Notes under the pieces: model-generated
The model's database searches: none
What the model saw: the letters and a program-made list of their open reading frames with translations, nothing else
What the model was told of the DNA's origin: nothing
Assembly (NCBI GenBank): GCA_016213405.1
Contig: JACRAM010000100.1
Span: forward strand, 1-64,000
Length of the DNA: 64,000 bases
Direction: 5' to 3'
Source: Bacteroidota bacterium
GTDB taxonomy: Bacteria > Bacteroidota > Bacteroidia > Palsa-948
Shown: positions 58,443 to 64,000 of the stretch, piece by piece
How the letters are laid out: the number at the start of each line of letters is the position of its first letter
How positions within the stretch are numbered: the first letter of the stretch is position 1
Program-made: the position numbers and the translations under genes

Positions 58443-60386
58443 TTATTTCTTCTTATCATCTTTCACTTCTTCAAAGTCCACATCCGTCACAGCTTCATCT
58501 TTTTTTGCTTCGCCATTAGTTTGTCCGTTTGCATTCGGCTGTTCAGTGCCGCTGCCACTGCCACTTGTATTTTGCTGCTGCGCTTGCTGTGCTTTGTAAA
58601 TTTCTTCACTCGCAGCATGCCATACTGTATTGAGTGCGGCAAGTGTGGTGTCAATCTTGGCAATGTCTTTTTCTTTGTGCGCGTCTTTGAGTTCGCTCAG
58701 GGCTTTTTGTATGGCTTCTTTTTTATCAGCGGGTATTTTATCTCCAAACTCTTTCAATTGTTTTTCTGTTTGAAAGATCATGGCATCGGCTGAGTTTATC
58801 TTGTCGGCTTCTTCTTTTGCTTTTTTGTCGCTCTCCGCGTTGGCTTCGGCTTCCTGTTTCATCTTTTTAATTTCGGCATCGCTCAGTCCGCTCTTTGCTT
58901 CGATGCGTATGTTCTGAGATTTTCCGGTGGCTTTGTCTTTTGCCGTTACGTGCAGCATTCCGTTTGCGTCAATGTCAAACGTTACTTCTATCTGCGGCAC
59001 TCCGCGGGGTGCGGGCGGTATTCCATCGAGGATGAACCTGCCGAGTGTGCGGTTGTCTTTCGCCATGGGTCGTTCGCCCTGCAGAATATGAATCTCCACC
59101 GAGGGCTGGTTATCTGCCGCGGTAGAAAATGTTTCTGACTTCTTGCTGGGGATGGTTGTGTTTGCCTCGATCAGTTTTGTGCAAACATTTCCCATGGTCT
59201 CAATTCCGAGAGAGAGAGGAGTAACGTCTAACAGGAGCACATCCTTTACATCTCCTGTTAATACTCCGCCTTGAATCGCTGCGCCCACCGCTACCACTTC
59301 GTCCGGGTTCACGCCTTTGTGCGGTTCCCTTCCGAAGAAATCTTTCACTATCTGCTGAACTTTCGGCATACGGGTCATTCCGCCTACCAGAATCACTTCG
59401 TTAATATCTGTGACTGAAAGTCCGGCATCTTTAATTGCTTTTTTGCATGGCTCGAGTGCGCGCTTCAAAAGGTCATCGCACATCTGCTCGAACTTTGCCT
59501 GTGTGAGTTTTTTTACCAGGTGTTTTGGAACACCATCAACAGGCATGATGTATGGCAGATTAATTTCTGTTTCGCTGGAAGAAGAAAGCTCGATCTTGGC
59601 TTTCTCTGCCGCTTCTTTCAAACGCTGAAGCGCCATCGGGTCTTTGCGCAGATCAATGCCTTCGTCTTTTTTGAATTCATCAGCAAGGAAGTCAATTATT
59701 TTCTGGTCGAAGTCATCTCCGCCAAGGTGCGTATCTCCGTTAGTGGATTTCACTTCAAACACTCCGTCTCCTAATTCAAGCACGGAAATATCAAATGTTC
59801 CGCCTCCCAGATCGAACACGGCAATTTTGCTGTCTTTATTTTTTTTATCGAGACCGTATGCAAGCGCTGCCGCGGTTGGCTCGTTGATGATTCGCATTAC
59901 TTTCAAGCCCGCAATCTCTCCGGCTTCTTTCGTTGCCTGTCTTTGCGAATCGTTGAAGTAAGCCGGAACGGTGATAACCGCTTCGGTAACTTCTCTTCCC
60001 AGATAATCTTCAGCGGTCTTCTTCATCTTCTGAAGAATGAGCGCTGAAATTTCCTGCGGAGAAAATTTGCGGTCGTCAATGACCACGCGCGGAACGCCAC
60101 CGTCTCCTTTCACCACCGTGTAAGGCACATATTTCATTTCATTGGCAACCTCATCAAAGGTATGTCCCATGAAACGCTTGATGGAACCCACAGTGTGTTT
60201 TGGATTTGTCACAGCTTGCCGCTTCGCAGGGTCGCCCACTTTGCGCTCACCGTCTTTTACAAATGCTACAATCGAAGGAGTGGTTCTCTTTCCTTCGCTG
60301 TTCGGTATCACAACAGGGTCGCTTCCTTCCATCACGGATACGCAGGAGTTTGTTGTGCCGAGGTCAATTCCGATAATCTTTGCCAT
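58443..60386 (-). CDS. dnaK: Molecular chaperone DnaK
   Basis: A 647-residue Hsp70. The ATPase domain (1-380) has [52 protein letters not shown] and [13 protein letters not shown]. The substrate-binding domain follows with [13 protein letters not shown], and the lid ends in a Gln/Ser/Gly-rich tail and the conserved acidic EEVKDDKKK-type end. It folds proteins with DnaJ and GrpE. No heat-shock operator of the CIRCE type was seen upstream. Confidence 0.98.
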   Translation of the reverse strand: MAKIIGIDLGTTNSCVSVMEGSDPVVIPNSEGKRTTPSIVAFVKDGERKVGDPAKRQAVTNPKHTVGSIKRFMGHTFDEVANEMKYVPYTVVKGDGGVPRVVIDDRKFSPQEISALILQKMKKTAEDYLGREVTEAVITVPAYFNDSQRQATKEAGEIAGLKVMRIINEPTAAALAYGLDKKNKDSKIAVFDLGGGTFDISVLELGDGVFEVKSTNGDTHLGGDDFDQKIIDFLADEFKKDEGIDLRKDPMALQRLKEAAEKAKIELSSSSETEINLPYIMPVDGVPKHLVKKLTQAKFEQMCDDLLKRALEPCKKAIKDAGLSVTDINEVILVGGMTRMPKVQQIVKDFFGREPHKGVNPDEVVAVGAAIQGGVLTGDVKDVLLLDVTPLSLGIETMGNVCTKLIEANTTIPSKKSETFSTAADNQPSVEIHILQGERPMAKDNRTLGRFILDGIPPAPRGVPQIEVTFDIDANGMLHVTAKDKATGKSQNIRIEAKSGLSDAEIKKMKQEAEANAESDKKAKEEADKINSADAMIFQTEKQLKEFGDKIPADKKEAIQKALSELKDAHKEKDIAKIDTTLAALNTVWHAASEEIYKAQQAQQQNTSGSGSGTEQPNANGQTNGEAKKDEAVTDVDFEEVKDDKKK

Positions 60387-60423
60387 AACTTTTATTTTTT
60401 AATTGTTTGTGTTTCTGTTTTTG

Positions 60424-60707
60424 AATCTACGAAAAACGAAAGGTTACGAAAAATACGAAACGGAGTTTGGTGTTTGGTTTTCATCTTTCGTATTTTTCGT
60501 ATTGATTCGCGTTTCGTTGATTGGGGAAGTCAACTATTCTGCCACTGCCCCAAAAAGAAACTTTTCAGGATATTATGGCATGATTAGCTTTAGAAATATG
60601 ACAGGCGGGAGGGGATATTAATAAGGTATGACAGAATGGCTATGTAAGATGTAAGAGGGCAAAGGGCAGATGTGTTTCCCCTCTGCCGTCTGCCATTATA
60701 CATCTTC
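60424..60707. repeat. Gene-free stretch with two inverted elements
   Basis: Element 1 (about 60424-60520): iterated ACGAAA steps on the left (CTACGAAAAACGAAAGG) and TTTCGTATTTTTCGTATTG on the right. Element 2 (about 60635-60707): AGGGCAAAGGGCAGATG against CTCTGCCGTCTGCC, with TGTAAGATGTAAG and TACATCTTCC as outer arms. The outer right arm overlaps the end of the arsC gene. No gene is seen in 60387-60695. Confidence 0.65.
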
Positions 60708-61139
60708 CATTAATTTCTTCACCTTTTCCTCAATCATATCCCTCACCTTCCTGAACTCCTCTTTATTCATGTCTTTCGGTTGAGGAATCTGCCAGTCGAG
60801 GCGGTGTTTGGCTGGAATGAACGGACAGGCATCTCCGCAGCCCATGGTGACAATGTAATCCAATGCCTCACCCCTTCCCTCTCCCAAGGAGAGGGAGTTC
60901 ATTACTTCATCAATAGATTTTGATTGGTGAGTTGTCAGATCGTATCCAACTTCTTTCATTGCATCAATTGCCTTAGGATTAATTTTGCCGGAAGGTTTTG
61001 ATCCTGCACTGAAAACTTGTATTTCATTTTCTCCCTTCCCTTGGGGAAGGGATGGGGATGGGCAGTGTATTCGTGCAAACGCTTCCGCCATCTGGCTTCG
61101 GTTGGAGTTTTCGATGCAGACAAATAATATTTTTTTCAT
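60696..61139 (-). CDS. arsC: Arsenate reductase, low-molecular-weight phosphatase type
   Basis: A 147-residue thioredoxin-coupled ArsC. The P-loop is VCIENSNRSQMAEA (Cys8 and Arg14 of CX5R), and the resolving cysteines are in TMGCGDACPF (about C101 and C105). It reduces arsenate to arsenite. Two class A repeats are read in frame in loops: CPSPSLPQGKGENE (61031-61062) and NSLSLGEGRGEAL (60867-60898). The conserved VFSAGSKPSG and DWQIPQPKD remain intact, so activity is plausible. 17 bases behind arsM. Confidence 0.9.
   Translation of the reverse strand: MKKILFVCIENSNRSQMAEAFARIHCPSPSLPQGKGENEIQVFSAGSKPSGKINPKAIDAMKEVGYDLTTHQSKSIDEVMNSLSLGEGRGEALDYIVTMGCGDACPFIPAKHRLDWQIPQPKDMNKEEFRKVRDMIEEKVKKLMEDV
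60867..60898. repeat. Class A element in arsC, second insertion
   Basis: CCTCACCCCTTCCCTCTCCC and AAGGAGAGGGAG; read in frame on the minus strand as SLSLGEGRGEA, just before the resolving-cysteine strand. Confidence 0.85.
61031..61062. repeat. Class A element in arsC, first insertion
   Basis: CTCCCTTCCCTTGGGGAAGG and GATGGGGATGGGC; read in frame on the minus strand as PSPSLPQGKGE, between the first helix and second strand of the fold. Confidence 0.85.
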
Positions 61140-61156
61140 ACTTCGTGTTTGAATTC

Positions 61157-61993
61157 TTAGTTACAGCAATCGGGTCCGCAGCAATCTTTTGGTTTCTCAC
61201 CATAAACGGTTATGCTAAAAATTCCGGCACCGCTATTTTTATAGGCTGTTATCTCCTGTTCCGACAAATATCCGGAAAGAATATCATTCGGAATAATAAT
61301 CGGTTTTACCTTCTGAACTTTAACGTTTTTGAAACCTGCTGTATCAATGATCTTCAGATATTCTTCTTTTTGAATGGCTCCTGCCACGCATCCTGCATAC
61401 ATCTCTCCTGCTTTTTGAAGATTTTCAGGAAGCTCACCTTTCAATACAACATCTGAAACGCTGAAATGACCACCGGGTTTTATTATCCTGAATATTTCTC
61501 TAAAAGCCAGTTGCTTGTCGGGTACAAGATTCAGGACACAGTTGCTCACGACAACATCAACTCTATTTGCCGAAAGAGGTATCTTTTCAATATCTCCATA
61601 ACGAAATTCCACATTGTTGAAACCAAGCTTATCTGCATTCGCTCTCGCTTTTTCTATCATAGGTTCTGTAAAATCTATACCAATCACTTTTCCCTTTTCG
61701 CCAGTAATTGATCTTGCAACAAAACAATCGTTGCCTGCTCCTGAGCCAAGGTCAACAACTACATCACCTTTTTTAATTAAAGCGAATTCAGTAGGAAGCC
61801 CGCAGCCAAGTCCGAGATCTGCATCGCTGTTATATCCTTCCATCTTGGTATAATCATCACTCATAATATTATATATCTCATCGGAACATCCGCCTGATCC
61901 GCAGCAGGAAGATTGGTTTTGTTCTTTGCTCTGCAAAGCAATTTCGCTGTACTTTTCTTTTACCAGCTGTTTCAATTTTTCTGAAGTTTCCAT
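61157..61993 (-). CDS. arsM: Arsenite methyltransferase
   Basis: A 278-residue SAM enzyme that methylates arsenite to volatile or less toxic forms. The SAM motif is VVDLGSGAGNDCFVA (about 79-93). Conserved cysteines occur in SSCCGSGGC (about 28-36), SNCVLNLVPDK and YAGCVAGA, and an extra Cys-rich tail CCGPDCCN ends the protein. It sits between arsR and arsC; a second ArsR-like operator lies in the 53-base gap before it, suggesting its own arsenite-controlled promoter. Confidence 0.94.
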   Translation of the reverse strand: METSEKLKQLVKEKYSEIALQSKEQNQSSCCGSGGCSDEIYNIMSDDYTKMEGYNSDADLGLGCGLPTEFALIKKGDVVVDLGSGAGNDCFVARSITGEKGKVIGIDFTEPMIEKARANADKLGFNNVEFRYGDIEKIPLSANRVDVVVSNCVLNLVPDKQLAFREIFRIIKPGGHFSVSDVVLKGELPENLQKAGEMYAGCVAGAIQKEEYLKIIDTAGFKNVKVQKVKPIIIPNDILSGYLSEQEITAYKNSGAGIFSITVYGEKPKDCCGPDCCN

Positions 61994-62015
61994 GTTGATT
62001 TGTTTTAGTGAATAG

Positions 62016-62033
62016 TATCGTTATTTTACGATG
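62016..62033. promoter_or_regulatory. ArsR operator-like site before arsM
   Basis: ATCGT-TATTTT-ACGAT (arms 62017-62021 and 62028-62032). The half-sites share TATCG/CGATA-type sequence with the site before arsR. Confidence 0.5.
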
Positions 62034-62046
62034 GCTGAATATTTTT

Positions 62047-62373
62047 TTAGCAGCACTTATTTTCTTTGAATGATTTGAAAAACTCTGTGAGATACGATTT
62101 AGCAGCCGCCCATTCTTCTTCGTTGATGCAGTAGCAGACCTTTGCTCCGTCAATAGTTCCTTTTATTAATCCTGCATCTTTTAATTCTTTCAGGTGCTGC
62201 GACACAGTGGATTGTGATAATGGAAGCTCTTCCACAATATCTCCGCAAATACAAGAATCGCTTTCAATAAGTATTTGCAAAATGGCAACACGGGCAGGAT
62301 GCGCTAACGCTTTTGCATAACCGGCAATCTTGTTGTCTTTTATTGTGAAGTCTTCTGTCTTTGCAGTTCCCAT
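62047..62373 (-). CDS. arsR: ArsR family arsenic-responsive repressor
   Basis: A 108-residue winged helix repressor. Helix 2 has KALAHPARVAILQIL; a Cys pair (C41 and C43 in SDSCICGDIVEE) and a terminal CC (107-108) can bind arsenite; the recognition region is LSQSTVSQHLKELKDAGLI. It should leave DNA when arsenite binds. It is the first gene of the arsR-arsM-arsC operon and has an operator overlapping its promoter. Confidence 0.94.
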   Translation of the reverse strand: MGTAKTEDFTIKDNKIAGYAKALAHPARVAILQILIESDSCICGDIVEELPLSQSTVSQHLKELKDAGLIKGTIDGAKVCYCINEEEWAAAKSYLTEFFKSFKENKCC

Positions 62374-62378
62374 AATTT

Positions 62379-62403
62379 CAAATTTATCGCAATATTACGA
62401 TAA
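62379..62403 (-). promoter_or_regulatory. arsR promoter -7 element with overlapping operator
   Basis: The -7 element TAAATTTG lies at 62386-62379 on the minus strand. A palindrome TTATCG-CAATATTA-CGATAA covers 62384-62403, so a bound repressor would block polymerase. The half-site recurs before arsM. Confidence 0.65.
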
Positions 62404-62443
62404 GTATTTAAAACACCAAACATTTTTTTTTAAATAATTACGT

Positions 62444-63433
62444 TTAGGTGATAGAGGAGGCAATATAATATATTAATGCAGCAAGCGCACCGGTAACCGG
62501 AATAGTGAGTAACCAAGCCCAGAGAAGTTCTCGTGTAACTCCCCATTTCACGGCTGATAATCTTTTGATGGCACCCACTCCGATGATGGAACCTGTGATA
62601 ACGTGTGTGGTGCTGACCGGTATTCCTAGTGCGCCTGTTCCGAAAAGCGTGATGGCTCCCGCAGTGTTGGCAGAAAATCCTTCGAACTGCCTCATCTTGG
62701 TAATTTTTTGTCCCATTGTTTTGATGATGCGCCATCCGCCAAAAAGAGTTCCGACAGAAATAGCAGTGTAGCATCCAAGCGGAACCCAATCGGGAAGGTG
62801 AGCGATGTCCGGAATTAATTTTTGTGAGATGAGCGCTGCTGCAATAACTCCCATCACTTTTTGTGCATCGTTGCCTCCGTGCCCCAAACTGTAAGCAGCG
62901 GCTGACAATAATTGAAGCCGCTTGAAAACCTTATCCACTTTTGAAGGGCTGAATCTTTTGCAGATGTGCATTGTAATGACTGAGATGAGCGCAGAAATTA
63001 CCATTCCGATAACTGGCGCAAGAACAATGAATGCAATCGGAGGAAGAACTTTATCAAGATTGATAGAATGAAATCCGCCAAAAGCGATTCCTGCTCCGGC
63101 AAAACCGCCAATGAGCGTGTGTGATGAACTGGAAGGAATTCCTTTCCACCAGGTGAATAAATTCCAGACGATAGCGGCAGAAAGGCCTGAAGCAATGACA
63201 AGAAGATTTACTGACTCGGGCTTCACAATTTTAGAAACAGAATCCGCCACATGTAATTTAAAAATCCAGAATGCTGCAAAATTAAAAACCGCTGCCCAGA
63301 TTACTGCCTGCAGGGGAGAAAGAACTTTTGTGGATACCACCGTGGCAATGGAATTTGCCGCATCATGAAATCCGTTAATGAAATCAAAGATGAGAGCGAT
63401 GGCTATAACTATATATAGGAATTCAATATGCAT
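62444..63433 (-). CDS. pit: Inorganic phosphate transporter PiT
   Basis: A 329-residue PiT-family permease with about ten membrane helices. Both inverted repeats show the signature: DFINGFHDAANSIATVVST near the start and GHGGNDAQKVMG (about 190) in the second half. It would import phosphate, possibly metal-complexed, driven by protons or cations. It is preceded by the DUF47 gene with a 5-base gap. Arsenate may also enter by such carriers, and the arsenic operon is the next neighbour; the link may be coincidence. Confidence 0.95.
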   Translation of the reverse strand: MHIEFLYIVIAIALIFDFINGFHDAANSIATVVSTKVLSPLQAVIWAAVFNFAAFWIFKLHVADSVSKIVKPESVNLLVIASGLSAAIVWNLFTWWKGIPSSSSHTLIGGFAGAGIAFGGFHSINLDKVLPPIAFIVLAPVIGMVISALISVITMHICKRFSPSKVDKVFKRLQLLSAAAYSLGHGGNDAQKVMGVIAAALISQKLIPDIAHLPDWVPLGCYTAISVGTLFGGWRIIKTMGQKITKMRQFEGFSANTAGAITLFGTGALGIPVSTTHVITGSIIGVGAIKRLSAVKWGVTRELLWAWLLTIPVTGALAALIYYIASSIT

Positions 63434-63438
63434 AAGGG

Positions 63439-64000
63439 TTAATTATTTTTTACCACAATTTGTTCGAGCACATTGGCGGCATCTTCGCATTTATCGGTGG
63501 CGGCTTCCAGCGCGTGAAGAACTTCTTTCAGCTTGATGAGCTTAATGGCGTCTTTTTCTTCTTCGAACAACCGCGCGATGGTGATGTCGAAAATATCGTC
63601 AGCATGATTTTCGATGCTGTTTATTTTCACACAGGCTTCTTTGATTTTGTTTACTCCTTTCATATTTCTCAAAACATGCATGGCAACATTCAACTCCTGC
63701 ACTGCCTGCATAATAAGTTCAGACAGTTTCACCATCGGAGTGGTAATTTCCTCCACACTGTACAGGTCAATCCGTTTGGAAGCACCGTGAATAAAATCGG
63801 CAATGTCATCCAGTGCGGAAGCAAGCGCATGAATATCTTCTCTGTCAAAAGGAGTAATGAAGGTAGAGTTCAGGTCATTATAGATATCGTGCGTAAGGTT
63901 GTCGCCCACGTGCTCAAACCGTTCCACTTCCTTGAAATGCTCTTTTCTTTTTTCAGGATCAGATTGCGTCAGCGCCTTATTGAGCGCTATGGAAATATGC
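63439..64000 (-). CDS. DUF47 PhoU-like phosphate transport regulator (partial)
   Basis: The frame is open from the TAA at 63439 to the window edge (187 codons seen), so the gene is cut at its 5' end; the GTG at 63927 is internal. The protein is a helical bundle of the DUF47/PhoU group: PEKRKEHFKEVERFEHVGD, FDREDIHALASALDDIADF and KEVLHALEAATDKCEDAANVLE. The genes are normally paired with pit, as here, and the protein is thought to control the carrier. Confidence 0.92.
   Translation of the reverse strand, partial: HISIALNKALTQSDPEKRKEHFKEVERFEHVGDNLTHDIYNDLNSTFITPFDREDIHALASALDDIADFIHGASKRIDLYSVEEITTPMVKLSELIMQAVQELNVAMHVLRNMKGVNKIKEACVKINSIENHADDIFDITIARLFEEEKDAIKLIKLKEVLHALEAATDKCEDAANVLEQIVVKNN

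Noticed and set aside
60387-60460. CIRCE-type heat shock operator before dnaK
   Set aside because: No TTAGCACTC-N9-GAGTGCTAA-like sequence is present; the inverted element there is an ACGAAA iteration like others in the window.
1-64000. tRNA, rRNA, IS transposase, integrase or prophage genes
   Set aside because: None was found on reading through; intergenic gaps are short or filled with repeats, and no transposase-like protein is encoded.

Overview
The window is a chromosomal segment of a Bacteroidota bacterium. The evidence is type IX secretion C-terminal sorting domains on three proteins (partial gene at 2-169, the metallopeptidase at 38341-41268 and the 529-residue protein at 52779-54368), a GldI-like FKBP lipoprotein cluster next to an NrnA-type phosphoesterase, DUF4197 and DUF4476 proteins, and many promoters of the Bacteroidota form TTG-N17-23-TAnnTTTG. 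Shine-Dalgarno sequences are largely absent. The order within the phylum cannot be fixed from the sequence alone.

Layout. 1-5.3 kb: end of a T9SS cargo gene, a stand-alone LuxR-type helix-turn-helix protein, a hypothetical protein, a 21-bp tandem repeat array, DUF4197, a double universal stress protein, a nucleoside phosphorylase and a SirB1-like transglutaminase-fold protein. 5.3-21.4 kb: a surface polysaccharide (O-antigen or capsule) locus, nearly all on the minus strand: Wzz, Wzx, a Wzy-like protein, glycosyltransferases, two SAM methyltransferases, an FdtA/FdtB-type dTDP-3-amino-sugar pair, an acyltransferase, an O-antigen ligase-family protein, a second DegT aminotransferase and a PglC-type initiating sugar transferase. 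One GT-C-like membrane protein faces the other way. 21.4-25.8 kb: RNase Y, ZapA, a coiled-coil protein and a divergent M23 peptidase. 26-42 kb: mixed genes (DUF4476, a 23S-intervening-sequence four-helix protein, saccharopine dehydrogenase, a FucP-like MFS carrier, an RRM protein, a TerB/ABC/ABC-2 fusion, PlsC-like, an M36-like T9SS peptidase, Ndk). 42.6-49.9 kb: TruA, NrnA, four consecutive FKBP genes, PanB and a DUF559-pseudouridine synthase fusion. 50-54.9 kb: ArfB, an amidase, a T9SS protein and a lipoprotein. 55-58.4 kb: an accessory island with a hairpin cluster, a second 21-bp array, a toxin-antitoxin pair between direct repeats, and a two-gene operon of unknown function. 58.4-64 kb: DnaK, an arsenic operon (arsR, arsM, arsC) with two matching operator-like palindromes, and a PiT/DUF47 phosphate uptake pair that runs off the window.

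The most unusual property is a dense population of short inverted-repeat elements with purine/pyrimidine-skewed arms. They lie between genes and also in frame inside at least ten genes. Inside genes they sit in loops, linkers and especially signal peptides. A strand made only of pyrimidines or only of purines cannot encode a stop codon, which may explain why the insertions are tolerated. Two small genes (DUF559 nuclease, four-helix bundle) are bracketed by such elements, and a toxin-antitoxin pair is bracketed by direct copies of another repeat. No tRNA, rRNA, CRISPR array or recognisable IS transposase was seen.
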